From Rhizophagus clarus (taxonomy: Eukaryota; Glomeromycota; Glomeromycetes; Glomerales; Glomeraceae), in assembly GCA_015698045.1 (NCBI GenBank), contig BLAL01000057.1:1-64000 (forward strand): DNA of 64,000 nucleotides, in the 5' to 3' direction. How positions within the stretch are numbered: the stretch's first letter is position 1; each line of letters opens with the position of its first letter. The position numbers and the translations under genes were made by a program. Positions 11,613-23,345 of the stretch are shown here, in pieces. The notes under the pieces are model-generated. The model was not told where the DNA came from, did no database searches, and saw only the letters and a program-made list of their open reading frames with translations.

Positions 11613-13785
11613 TTTAATGCACCCTGCGTTATAACGCACCTCTTATCACGTGTTTAATTGTTTTTATTTTATTTATAAAATAATCTTAAGCCGTTAAGCG
11701 CGTAGCAACTTTTCATTATTTTATTTCGTCTCCAAGAGGCATTCCTATAAAAAAAAACAATAAAAAAACGTTAGAAATGTTAAACAAAATTAACGAAAAA
11801 AAAGAAATAAACCCTACCTTTTTGTCTCCAGAAGTCTCCAGGGGTGCTTCTATAAAAAAAAGACAATGGAGGGACGTTAGGGAATATTCTTAAACGAGAT
11901 TAACAAAAAAAAAAGAAACAACCCTTACCTTTTCATTTCCAGATGTCTCTAAGGGCGTTCCAGGTATGGCATTTTTTTCTTATCTTTTTTCAATTTTGTT
12001 TTCATATTTCATTTTTATTAACTATTTTTTCTTCTTTTTATGGTTTATCTTTCATTAATTTATTCCCCTTTTCTTTTCGTTTTCATTCACTTTCTTCTTT
12101 TTTATTATCGCTCCTTTTTCCTTTCATTCTCATGATCGTTTCATCCTTATCACCATTTTGTCCTCATTGTTATTTCATCCTTATCAATCATCATTTCGTC
12201 TTCATCATCAATTATCATTTCGTCCTTATCATCAATTATCATTTTGTCTGTCCTTATCATCGATTATTGTTTCATACATCTGTTCTTATCGTTTCATCTT
12301 TATTATTAATTATCATTTCATCCTCATCATCGATTTCATTTCATCATCATCATTTCGCCTCCTTTTTTTTAGGTCTTAGTTTTGTGAACAAGGTATGACA
12401 TTTTTCTTATCTTTTTTTTCAATTTTGTTTTCATATTTCATTTTTACTAACTATTTTTTCTTTTTTTTATGGTTTATCTTTCATTAATTTATTTTTCTTT
12501 TCTTTCATTTTCATTCACTTTCTTCTTTTTCATTATCGCTCCTTTTTCCTTTCATTCTCATGATCATTTCATCCTTATTACCATTTTGTCTTCATCATTG
12601 TTTCATCCTCATCAATCATCATTTCGTCTTCATCATCAATTATCATTTCGTCCTTATCATCAATCATCATTTTGTTCGTTCTTATTATCGATTATTGTTT
12701 CATACATCCATCCTCATTACTAATTATCATCTCGTCTTTATCATTAATTATCATTTCATCCTCATCATCAATTTCATTTCATTATCATCATTTCGCCTCC
12801 TTTTTTTTTAGATCTTAGTTTTGCGAATAAAGTATGGTATTTTTTCTTATCTTTTTTTTTAATTTCGTTTTCATATTTCATTTTTACTAACTATTTTTTT
12901 TCTTTTTATGGTTTATCTTTCGTTAATTTATTCCCTTTTCTTTTCGTTTTCATTTACTTTCTTCTTTTTCATTATCGCTCCTTTTTCCTTTCATTCTCAT
13001 GATCGTTTTATCCTTATCACCATTTTGTCCTCATCGTTGTTTCATCCTCATCAATCATCATTTCGTCTTCACCATCAATTATCATTTCGTTCTCATCATC
13101 AATTATCATTTTATCCTTATCATTTCGTTCTTATCATTGTTTTGTTTTTATCATTGTTTTATTCTTATCATCTTTTCATTTCTCCTCATCATCTTTTCAT
13201 CTTTTCATTCCTTTCTTATTATCTCTTTGTTTTTCATCATCCTTTCATTTTGTTCATCTCCCTTTTGTCATCCTTTCATTTTTTTGTTCTCTTCTTGTCA
13301 TCTTTTCTTTTTTTTGCCCTTCCCATTATCTTTTTATTTTCATTTCTATTCCCTTTCATTTGTCCCTATTTCCTTTTATTTTTGATCCTGTTCCTTTTAT
13401 TTTCGCATTCTTTCCCTCTTTTTTTCACTATCTTTCTTTTTTTTTACTATATCTTTTGTCTCCTATCATCTTCGTTATCTCCAATTATTTGTTTCTAATA
13501 TTATTTTCATTATTTCTCTCTCTTATTATCATAATTGTTAGGCTTTTCTTTTTCGTATCATTATTATCATTACTAGTTATGTTAAAGATAAATAATTGTA
13601 AAAAATATTACCTTTGATAAACAGCGTTTAAAAGAATAAAGTTAGTTAATATATAAATTTTGTTATTTTTTTTGTACAATAAATTTTAGCCAATTATTTT
13701 AATTCATAACGATAATCTAAATTAAACCGCAACCAATAAAATTTATCACGTGATAGGGGTGCATTATAATGCAGGGTGCGTTAAA
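11613..13785. mobile_element. TIR element, 2.17 kb, nested in the hairpin array
   Basis: The left end tttaatgcaccctgcgttat matches the inverted right end, and homology continues through gcacc to tatcacgtg, about 40 bp in total (11613-11652 against 13743-13785). Flanking octamers ATAATTTA and TAAATTTA agree at 6 of 8 positions, so the target duplication is uncertain. The interior has three minus-oriented micro-exon units (11720-11950, cores like ggagacttctggagac) and three plus-oriented pyrimidine-rich repeats. No transposase is present. The host array continues on both sides, showing this is a later insertion. Confidence 0.8.
11950..13540 (+). repeat. pyrimidine-rich tandem repeat, period about 430-440 bp, three copies
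   Basis: Copies start at ggtatggcattttt (about 11962), ggtatgacattttt (12391) and agtatggtattttt (12830) and share ttcatatttcatttt, ctttttcctttcattctcatgatc and tttcgtcttcatcatcaa tracts. The plus strand is almost devoid of G. Each copy is preceded by AG, about 20-30 nt, then GTATG, so each resembles an intron following a tiny exon. Short open frames rich in F/S/L/H in all three frames are artefacts of the composition. Copy 3 degenerates after about 13140 into tttcattt-type simple sequence. Confidence 0.85.
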
Positions 13786-14600
13786 TAAATTTACTTTATT
13801 TTTTATTTTAAATTTTTAAGCGAAAAAACTGTTTTATGACAGTTTTTCAAGCATTTAATAAAAAACGTTGCAAAATATTTTTTATTTTTTTAACTTAGAA
13901 AAAAAACCATTTCGCAATAGTTTTTCAATTATTTAATAAAAAACGTTGCAAAAATGTTTTTTATTATTTAACTTAAAAAAAATAATAGTTTTTCAAGTAT
14001 TTAATAAAAAACATTATGAAACATTTTTTATTTTTAAATTTTTAAGTAAAAAAACCATTTTGCAACAGTTTTTCAAGCACTTAATAAAAAATATTGCAAA
14101 ACATTTTTTATTTTTTTAATTTAGAAAAAAAACTGTTTTATAATAGTTTTTCAATTATTTAATAAAAAATGTTGTAAAATGTTTTTTATTTTTTTAACTT
14201 AGAAAAAAAAATCATTTCATAATAATTTTTCAAGTATTTAATAAAAACGTTGCAAAACATTTTTTATTTTTTTAACTTAAAAAAAAACTATTTCGCAACA
14301 GTTTTTCAAGTATTTAATAAAAATATTATGAAATATTTCTTATTTTTTAATTTTTATTATAATGAATAAAACCTGTTATAAAACATTATGATGTTTAGTT
14401 TCAGTTAATTTTGATATTTCGACAATTTCAATACATCAAAACTATTTCAGCAGTTTCATATAATTTTAACAGTTTTAACATGTCAAAACTAGTTTTAATA
14501 TTTTAACAATTTCGACATGTCAAACTATTTCAGCATTTTGGCAATTTTGACATATTTTAGATTTTAACATTTTAATATTAGCCAATTGAGTTTTGGCAGG

Positions 14601-15853
14601 TAACTTTAGCTAAGAAGGGGTATACAAGATGGTAATTGACTTTTTAAAAATAGTTTTATAAATAAATTTTATTATGTATTTTTATTAAATAAAAAAAATA
14701 AATAAAATTTATTTCTATTAAAAAAAGTGTAACAGTATTTTATTAAAAATTATTATATAATATAAAATTTGTTTAATTAAAATTGTTTAAAATTGATATA
14801 TTTATTTCATTATATGATAAACTAAACATATATATTTATTTCATTTCATTAGATATAATTTAACAGATTTGCACATGATTTATGATTGATAATTATAGTA
14901 TTGCATTTCTTTTGATGATCACTGTATTTAAATATTTACGTAAATGAAGCTATTTTTAAAAAGTTAATCAAATCACATATTTTAGTGAGAAAAAATAAGT
15001 TCTATATTATGAGATTGGTATATCTCTAAAGATATACTTGATGTACTACTTACTATATTCTCAAGTTACAGGATCTTTCATTTGGCTATAACAATTAGTG
15101 TTCATTTTTACCATCCAAATCCAAAATAATTTGGGATTATGACTGATAGTCCAAATGTACAAATCCAAATTAATTTACAAATTACATATATAAATTTTGC
15201 AATTTGTATATTTGATATTTAAGAATTATGGTTGTCAAAATGTACAAATTAATTTGGGATTTACTTAAAATAATTTGGGTGGCATCTATAGTAGGGATAG
15301 TAATACAAATTTATATGAAAAAAAAATATTAATATTAAGAATATTACAACTGAACTGAGAAATAAAAATATATGCATAGGGTTTGGTATTTTTATTATAA
15401 ATATTTCACAATGTGTAAAAATCATATTAGCAACTATAAATTATAATGTAACAGTCTAACAGCTTTTGTACTTTTCTTTCCAGCTATAGGTAAAAATAAT
15501 TATATAATATCTGTTATTTATTTTCTATCAATTCTTAAAAATTTTCTAATTTAAAAAAAAAATTCTGATATTATGCTTCTATTAATTTGCAAAAAAAGGG
15601 CATTACTCAGTACTCAATGAAGCTTTGAAGATATGTGATGTTGACAAATATAATCAGAAATATTGTTAATCAAAAAAATTTAACTTTTTAAATTCAAGCC
15701 ACTTAAGAAGAAAAGAAAAGAATACTAAAAGAATTGATACATTATTAAATAAATTTTTAAACCTTTTGTAATTATGATAGAAATAATCATAAAGTAAACA
15801 ACAGAATTGATCTTTTATAAAAGTTAATAGAAAATTTAGTTGAGATTTTTCAA
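14601..15853. other. AT-rich DNA with one small inverted-repeat element
   Basis: No gene is visible. At about 15096-15288 lies a 190-bp structure with aaataatttggg and ttaatttgggat words in inverted orientation at its two ends and TAGTGTTC/TAGATGCC termini, resembling a small member of the word-repeat elements, but flanking octamers do not match. The rest is simple AT-rich sequence. Confidence 0.35.
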
Positions 15854-16025
15854 ATGAATAATTATATAAATCATGAATTTTTTAAAAAAAATCTGCCATC
15901 ACAATTAACTTCAGAAGATTTAGAAAAATTGAGTAATATTTATAATGAAAGATTAAAAAGAATAAAAGAAATTTATTGTCAAGAAATCATTAAAATTGAA
16001 TGGATAAATACAAAAGAAATATATC

Positions 16026-17099
16026 TAGAGCTCCGATCAGTTTCAGTAATTACCGAACTGTACCGACCAGTTTTGGTATCGGAGCAGTTTCAGTTTTATG
16101 ATTTATCGAACTGAAACTTTCAGTTTCGGTATCAGTTTTGCGATTTACCAAACTGATTTACCAATAATAAAAACATTTTTTTTTATAAGAAAAACGTCTT
16201 TTTATTAAATAATGTAGTTAAAAAAAAACGTTGTGAAATGTTTTTTACATAAACGTTTGATATAAAAAATAACGTTTTGCAACGTTATTTTTGCAGAACT
16301 TGTAAAAAACGTTGCGAAACGTTTTTTACATAAACGATTTGATAAAAAATAATGATTCGTAATGTTATTTTTGCGAACATTATAAAAAATGTTGCGAAAC
16401 ATTTTTTACATAAACGATATGATAAAAAATAACATTTCACATTATTTTTGCGAAACTTGTAAAAAATGTTGCGAAGCGTTTTTTACATAAATGATTTGAT
16501 AAAAAAAATAACGTTTCGCAATATTATTTTTGCGAAACTTGTAAAAAACGTTGCGAAACATTTTTTACATAAATAATTTAATATGAAAAATAACATTTCA
16601 CAACGTTATTTTTGCGAACATTGTAAAAAATGTTGCGAAACGTTTTTTACATAAACGTTTGATATAAAAAAAATAATGTTTTACAACGTTATTTTTGCGA
16701 AACTTGTAAAAAACGTTGCGAAATGTTTTTTACATCAGAAATTTAATATAGAAAATAACGTTTCGCAACGTTATTTTCCTTTTTATTTAAAAACGTTGCG
16801 AAATGTTTTTATAAAATGATTTAATATAAAAAAAACGTCTCGCAACGTTTTTTTTTGTCACTTTAATAAAAAACATTGTAAAACGTTTTTTTATGGATGA
16901 TTTGATAAGAAAAAATCATTTCGCAACTTTTTTTTGCTAAACGTTGTGAAACGTTTTTTTACTAAAAACGTTTGGTAAATCAGTTCAGTTTTCGGTAATT
17001 ACCGATCAGTTTCAGTAATCATTAATACCGATACTGATTAATTCAGTTCGGTATCAGTTTTTGCAAAAACTGAACTGAATCGAACTGATCGGAGCCCTA
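16026..17099. mobile_element. non-autonomous hAT-like element, 1074 bp
   Basis: Termini are TAGAGCTCCGATCAG and, inverted, TAGGGCTCCGATCAG. The element is flanked by perfect 8-bp duplications AATATATC at 16018-16025 and 17100-17107. Subterminal zones (about 16036-16165 and 16975-17090) are built from the words cagttcggta/taccgaactg and gatcagtttcagtaat in both orientations. The core is a hairpin tandem array. TSD length and TA-beginning ends fit hAT; hAT transposases are known to bind reiterated subterminal motifs. There is no transposase inside. Confidence 0.93.
16200..16975. repeat. hairpin tandem array inside the 16026 element
   Basis: About nine units of 80-90 bp combine aaaaacgttgcgaaacgtttt with aataacgtttcgcaacgtta, each half being an imperfect palindrome, separated by tacataaacgatttgata-like spacers. 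Either strand could fold into a chain of hairpins. The same gttgcgaaac word builds arrays at 11.3, 13.8, 28.3 and 31.3-33.0 kb. Confidence 0.9.
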
Positions 17100-18129
17100 A
17101 ATATATCATTTGAAAATAGCTAAAATCAGTAAAATCTTCACAAAAATGAAAAACTAATCAAGAGAATTCCTCTGCTTCCCAATCAAATAAAATTCTCAAT
17201 AATCATTTATCTTAAATAATGAAAATTTTGCTTCTAAATATCAAAGAATAATTATGACTAATAAAAAAAAAGAAATATTAAACCTATTATTACTTAAAGA
17301 TATAATACCAACTAAAACAGAAATTAATAATGTTTTAAAAAATTACTGGCTGCATAGAATAGTCAGAAAGTTAAATATTATTATAATAATAATAAGTCCA
17401 AAAAAAAAAAAATTTTATAAAGAAAATAAAAATTTAATTTAATTTTTTGGGTATATAAAATCAAAAATTTGACTTTATGATAAAAAGTCTTTAAAATACT
17501 ATACTTTTAAAATTTAATTTATCAAAAATACCCATTTTAATATATCTAATATACTAAAATATGAGTTTATATAACTTTAAAATTAGAAGGATCTTAAAGA
17601 AATGTTTAAAATAATACATAAACTTCAAATATTATACATATTTTTATTGATAGAATTTTTTTTAAAAAACAAATAATTGAATTATTTGAGTTATATGCTA
17701 TTCTAAATATAATAATTGGATAATTACATGAATATCATTGTTATAGACTTGTAATATAATCAAAGTTTTTTTATAATATTACACCAAATTTTTTTACTAA
17801 TAATAAATTTGTGTAATATATATTTATTCAGTGATTATTAAATTTTAATAAATATTTTTTTATGATGCATGCAGTTTAAAGCTACCACTTTTTATTATAT
17901 GACTTCAAATAAATAGAAAAAAAAATTAATTAATATATATTTATAATTTTTTTTTGTAAAATTATAGTTTGAATAATGCTCTTTCATATAACAGAGAGAT
18001 TTTTCAAATTGGATTACTATAACATGGCTATATAAGTTTAAATTTCAGTAACTTTACTAAGTTTAATAATAATTTAGTAAAAATTTGACTAGAGTCATAA
18101 GGTGATATTTTATTTGAAGTTCCATTATA

Positions 18130-18500
18130 AATTCAATTTTATCAAGATGTTTTAGAGTACTACTAAATGATATACTTGTAATGATTGTGATTATTCATTT
18201 AAGTCATTAGAAAAAACTGTTCCAGAAGCATTAAAATCTGTTCATTTAGAATAAATTAAATGATATATATTCTCATCGTTCTTGGAGGTTTATGGATGCA
18301 TATAGAAAAGGTTTAACAAACACTGCAGCTTTATATGCCTAAAAACTATTGGTCTATGATATTAAATTCACAATCACATGATATAAAGTATTGATCAATA
18401 AAATTTTTTCATGTGATTTTATTAAAATTTGGCCACAAAATAAAAAAGTAGTAGCTTTAGATTGCATGCACCATATAATTATATATATATAAAATTTTTA
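18130..18500 (+). pseudogene. decayed transposase-like C-terminal fragment
   Basis: In one frame, CNDCDYSFKSLEKTVPEALK runs on to SVHLE and a stop; after a short frameshift, RSWRFMDAYRKGLTNTAALYA follows, then another stop and FIKIWPQNKKVVAL. The pattern ...L..I..(y/f)a..s(w)R(f/y)MDAYRKGLtg..Aa.Av is one I associate with the C-terminal region of DDE-type transposases common in these fungi; the family is from memory and unverified. Several stops and a frameshift show that it is dead. Confidence 0.4.
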
Positions 18501-20119
18501 AAAAAAAATGTGATAATGACTATAGGTAATTTGTGATTATAAATGATAGTTTTTATATATAATAATTTGGAACACTCAATTAAGGTGACTATATAGAATA
18601 ATATAACTATAATAGAGGTGACTATAAAGAGAGTTGACTATAATAGTATAACAGTTTTATAAAAATTTTAAATATGACATTATAACAAATTTATATATAA
18701 AAAATAAATAAAATTAAATGTAATGATATAATAATTTTAGATGTAATAGTGTAACAAACTTAAAAGAAAAAATTATATAAAGAATCTAAGGATGAAAGGA
18801 TGATAGTAGAGCAAGAAAAAAGAAAATTATATTCATAAAATTTTAAAAAATTTATATTATTTTTATATCTAGTAATAGTTAATTTCACATTATTTTATAA
18901 ATATAAAAAATTTTTATCATAATAATTTTTTAATTATTAATAAAATTTATTAGTAAACCTTATTTTAGTTAATATTAATAATTCGAGAAATATAATTTTA
19001 CTATCATTAGAATTGTTTCAATAAAATGAAACTAATGATATAAATTTTATCAAAATTTTATTACTAGATATTTAATAAATTAATTTATTTTTTACTTAAA
19101 ATTAAAAACTTTTTTTTAAAATTTTTTTTTATAATAAAAATTTTTATATTTTTTATATATTTTTATAAAAAAAATTATATATATATATAATAAAAATTTT
19201 ATAATAAACTCAGATATTAAATTAAATAAAATTATATAAAATTTAAATTTATCTCTTTAACTGTAAGGGGTTAAAATTAATTTTAAAAATTTTAGTATTT
19301 TTAAGATATTTTAAGATCCTGTGATCATGAAAGGATGAAATTTAGTTTTTAGAATCCTCTTATTAAAATGCATCTAATAATAGCAAAATTATATCTGAGA
19401 ATTTGATAAATAAAAGATTATATTACTTTATAGATTTTTAGATATTGGGAAATATCTTATCACTTAATAATTATAAAAAGCTGAACTTTATTTTATCAGA
19501 TTCTTTTTATCAGGATGCATCAAATGATGGTAATTTTATGTTTCTAGGATTAGTAAATAAAAGATATTTTAATTTTAAAGAATTTAGCCCTATTTATAAT
19601 AATTTGTAGATTATTTACTTTTAAAAATCATTAATCAAATTGATCTTTTTTTTCATTTTTACTTAAAAAATATCATAGAATTTATTATAAAAATATTATT
19701 TTATTTAATAAAATATCTAAAAAAGGTTAAAAATATCTTTAATTAAAAAATAAAATTGCAGGCAAATTTGCTTGCAAAATAGTTTAGGGGATATATTAAT
19801 TTAGTATAAAAAAGCTTTTAATAAAATTAGATATATAAAGTTATATTAAAATTTTTAAGATTAAATCTGAGTTATACAATCGCCTTTGAATATAACGAAT
19901 TTAATATTCTAGCAATTTTTGTTCAGTATAGGATGAGTTTGTTATATGATATTTATACTGTATACTGAATAATTCATTATATAAATTTTGATCAATAAAA
20001 TAAAAGTACATGATTTATATAATCATATTATTCTTATTATATTACTATGCATATATATTCAATTACATTATTATCATTATTATTATTGTATTATTTAATT
20101 AATCAATTATATCATTATG
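18500..20119. other. AT-rich DNA without recognisable gene
   Basis: Very low GC. Scattered short lysine/asparagine-rich frames show no conserved motif. Words at 19320-19390 and 19490-19560 (gaaaggatga, catctaataat against caaatgatgg) are weakly similar, probably relics of repeats. Confidence 0.4.
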
Positions 20120-20836
20120 AAAATTATTTGTTTAAGATTTTTACAATAAGTAATTTAATATATTTATGCAACTCTTTTAAAATTTTTAATTCTTCATTTA
20201 CTTCTTCAAATTCTGATTCCCATTTATACAAAAATTGTATAATATTATTTACAATTTTTTTTGCCTTTTAGACTAATTTTTTCCATTACAGGCATAGATT
20301 CATTTCATCTATTACAATTTCCTTTTCTTTATCTGAATTTAATACAGAATTAATTATTTTATTATTAGTAAGTACACCTTTTGCAATTTCATTTTCAATA
20401 TCAATATATTCTCATACATTAAGATGGTTATCTTCTAGAAGAAGAGTAATTAGTTTTTCAAATTCTGCTTCTTCATCTTTAATACTAAAAGAAAAATAAA
20501 TATTAAAATTTATTATCTATTCAAATTAAATATTAATATTTAGCACATACTCATATAATAATCAAAAATCAAATTATCTTTAATTTTATTACTTGATGGT
20601 AGAATTCCAGTTTTTTTCTAAAAATTTACAATTATTTGAGAAGATATCATCGACTATGCTTCAGCTAAATTTTGTAAAGCTTTGAAAATATTATAATCAG
20701 CAAGCCTTTTAACAATGCCATTTTATATATTATTATATATATCAATTTAATTTTGAATAAAAAGTAACTTATAATAACATTTAAATAAATGAATTATTAT
20801 AGCATTGCATAGTTGAAGTGCTGTAGTAGTATTTGG

Positions 20837-23210
20837 TAGGGTTCCGCACGGATCAGATTGGATCGGATTTTATCAGATTTAAATCTGATCCGACAGATCC
20901 GGATCTATCAATTTCAAATCCGGATCTGAGATTCGGATATATATTTGAAATCTGAATCCGATCTGCAAACCCAAATTTAAAATCTGGATCCGATTTGAGT
21001 TTGATCTGAATCTGATCCGAATCCGATCTGAATCTGACCAAATTCAGATTTAAAATAAACGATTTTAACATTTTTTTAAAAATCGTTTTAATAAAAAAAA
21101 TGATAATTACCATTTTTTTAAAATTGTTTATTAAAAAAAAAATAATTTTACGTTTTTTTTTAAAAAAAATCGTTCTAATGAAACAACGATTTTACATTTT
21201 TTTTTTAAAATCGTTTTAATGAAAAAACGATTTTTAACGTTTTTTTTTTAAATCGTTTTAATTAATGAAAAAAAAATGATTTTTAAAGTTTTTTTTTAAA
21301 AAAATCATTTGATCAAAAAACGATTTTAACATTTTTTTTAAATCCGTTTTAATAAAAAAAAATGATTTTACATTTTTTTTTTAAAATCGTTTTAATGGAA
21401 AGAAAAAAAATGATTTTTACTATTTTTTTTTAAAAAAATTGTTTAAAAAATCGTTTAATCAATCAAAAAATGATTTTTAACTTTTTTTTTAAAATCGTTT
21501 TGATGAAAAACGATTTTACGTTAATTTTTTTTAAATCGTTTTAATTAATGAAAAAAAAATGATTTTTAACATTTTTTTTTAAAATCGTTTTAACGAAAAC
21601 AAAAATGATTTTACGTTTTTTTTTAAAAAATCGTGTTAATGAAAAAAAAATGATTTTACATTTTTTTTTAAAAATCATTTATATGGAAAGAAAAAAAATG
21701 ATTTTTACCTTTTTTTTAAAAAAAATTGTTTAAAAAAATCGTTTAATCAATCAAGAAACAATTTTTAACTTTTTTTTTAAAATCGTTTTGATGAAAAATG
21801 ATTTTACGTTTTTTTTTTAAATCGTTTTATTAATAAAAAACGATTTTTAACGTTGTTTTTAAAAAAGTCGTTTTAATGAAAAATGATTTTACGTTATTTT
21901 TTTTTAAATCGTTTTAATTAATGAAAAAAAACGATTTTTAAAGTTTTTTTTTAAAAAAATCATTTAATCAAAAAACGATTTTAACATTTTTTTTAATAAA
22001 AAAAATGATTTTACGTATTTTTTTTAAAAATCGTTTATATGGAAAGAAAAAAAACGATTTTTACTATTTTTTTTTAAAAAAAATTGTTTAAAAAATCATT
22101 TAATCAATCAAAAAACGATTTTTAACTTTTTTTTTAAAATTGTTTTGATGAAAAATGATTTTACGTTATTTTTTTTTAAATCGTTTTAATTAATGAAAAA
22201 AAAACGATTTTTAACGTTTTTTATTAAAAAAGTCATTTTAATAAAAAACGATTTTAACGTTTTTTTTTTAAAATCATTTTAATGAAAAAAAATGATTTTA
22301 CGTTTTTTTTAAAAATCGTTTTAATGGAAAGAAAAAAATGATTTTTAACGTTTTTTTTAAAAATCGTTTTGATGAAAAATGATTTTACGTTTTTTTTTTA
22401 AATCGTTTTATTAATGAAAAAAAACAATTTTTAACGTTGTTTTTAAAAAAATCGTTTTAATAAAAAACAATTTTAACATTTTTTTTTAAACATCGTTTTA
22501 ATGAAAAAACGATTTTTAACTTTTTTTTTTAAATTGTTTGAATGATTTTACACTTTTTTAAAATCGTTTAATAAAAAAAACGATTTTATTTTTTTTAAAA
22601 AATTGTTTTAATAAAAAAACGAATTTTAATGTTTTTTTTAAAAATCGTTTAATAAAAAAAATAATTTTAACGTTTCTTTTAAAAATCATTTTAATAAATA
22701 AAAAACGATTTTAACGTTTCTTTTAAAAATCGTTTTAATAAATAAGAAACGATTTTAACGTTTTTTTTAAAAATCGTTTAATAAAATAAAACGATTTAAC
22801 ATTTTTTCTAAATCGTTTATTTAAAAAACAATTTAGTGTTTTTTCTATTAAAAAACAGGCTTATTCAAAAAAAATGTCGATTTCGGCATTTTTTTTGAAT
22901 AAAGTAATGCGAAATAATGCCATTTCAGCGTGTTTAATAGGTTGCAGTTCTGTTCTGGCATTTTCTTTTATTTTATAAATAACAATGCCTTGGATGAACA
23001 GATCTTATGATCTGATCTGGATCTGGCGGATCTGATCCAGATTTAATTCGACAGATCCAGATTATACAATTTCAAATCTGAATCTGAACTTCAGATTCAA
23101 ATTTGGAATCTGAATCTGATCTGCAGATTATAATATTATAATCTGATCCAGATCTGACCAGATCAAATCCGGATCAGATCTAATCAGATCAGATTTTTTG
23201 CAGAACCCTA
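20837..23210. mobile_element. non-autonomous hAT-like element, 2374 bp, inserted in the Tigger remnant
   Basis: Termini TAGGGTTCCGCACGGATC and, inverted, TAGGGTTCTGCAAAAAATC; perfect 8-bp duplication GTATTTGG at 20829-20836 and 23211-23218. Subterminal zones (20850-21050, 22990-23200) consist of gatctgatccggat words in both orientations. The core is an array of about 45-50 bp units, and a short hairpin aatgtcgatttcggcatttt near 22870. No transposase is encoded; the minus-strand frame at 20853-21113 is only the gatctgat words translated. Confidence 0.95.
21055..22840. repeat. ACGATTTT...AAAATCGT hairpin array
   Basis: Roughly 35-40 units of aaaaaacgattttaacgttt, a T/A run, then aaaatcgttttaatgaaaaa. 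Each unit is self-complementary around the poly-T/poly-A junction, and longer higher-order blocks recur (units with atggaaagaaaaaaaatg and aatcaatcaaaaa). Sequence drift is almost entirely between C/T and G/A at the CG sites. Confidence 0.93.
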
Positions 23211-23345
23211 GTATTTGGTAGAGAAATTTTATAGTAATATTATTTAATTTCTTTTGAGTTTTATTTAAAATGAGATGAACTGATACATTATCAATTAAAA
23301 GAACAATTTTTCGTCTTTTTTATATGAAGCAAATTAAAAAGAAAA

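Larger units (their letters stand above)
10725..14600. repeat. composite AT-rich repeat block with hairpin array
   Basis: Left part (10740-11280) is filled with the word gatatc/tgatatca in both orientations. Next comes a tandem array of a 78-82 bp hairpin unit (aactatttcgcaacagtttt, then aaaatattgcaaaatgtttt) at 11290-11600, resuming at 13800-14350 after an inserted element. The right part (14400-14600) repeats caatttcgacatgtcaaa-like words and ends ggcaggtaacttta, an end also used by the element at 29949. The left boundary (taggtagaacggtgtacc) does not match this right end, so the block may be a chimera of two elements. Confidence 0.6.
15854..17160 (+). pseudogene. small ORF interrupted by a TIR element
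   Basis: A frame opening with ATG at 15854 (MNNYINHEFFKKNL..., LTSEDLEKLSNIYNERLKRI) runs into the element inserted at 16026. Removing the element and one target copy lets the frame continue as KEIYHLKIAKISKIF to a stop near 17155, about 75 residues. A second lysine-rich frame follows at 17254-17442. The sequence is not recognised; its position ahead of the transposase-like remnant at 18.2 kb suggests it could be part of the same decayed mobile gene, which is an inference. Confidence 0.3.
20120..23345 (-). pseudogene. pogo/Tigger-type (DDE_1) transposase remnant, split by an element
   Basis: Minus-strand reading: KRRKIVLLIDNVSVHL (about 23330-23283) corresponds to the second catalytic-Asp block (LLLDNa..H) of pogo/Tigger/CENP-B-related transposases. 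About 50 bp on, the gene is cut by the element at 20837-23210. Beyond it, LPNTTTALQLCNAIIIHLFK and then CYYKLLFIQN (20838-20749) match the family block LPpNTTs.lQP.Daiiih.FK..Y. Next come IVKRLADYNIFKALQNLAEA (about 20720-20655), IIVNF*KKTGILP and an acidic C-terminal tail (FEKLITLLLEDNHL). Stops and a 2-base indel beside the insertion site show loss of function. These motifs are known from the family; the N-terminal half was not found. Confidence 0.7.

Noticed and set aside
11943..13617. Several overlapping plus-strand reading frames rich in F, S, L, I and H, resembling membrane proteins
   Set aside because: They are open in all three frames because the sequence is a pyrimidine-rich tandem repeat lacking G and therefore TAG/TGA; they repeat with the 430-bp unit.
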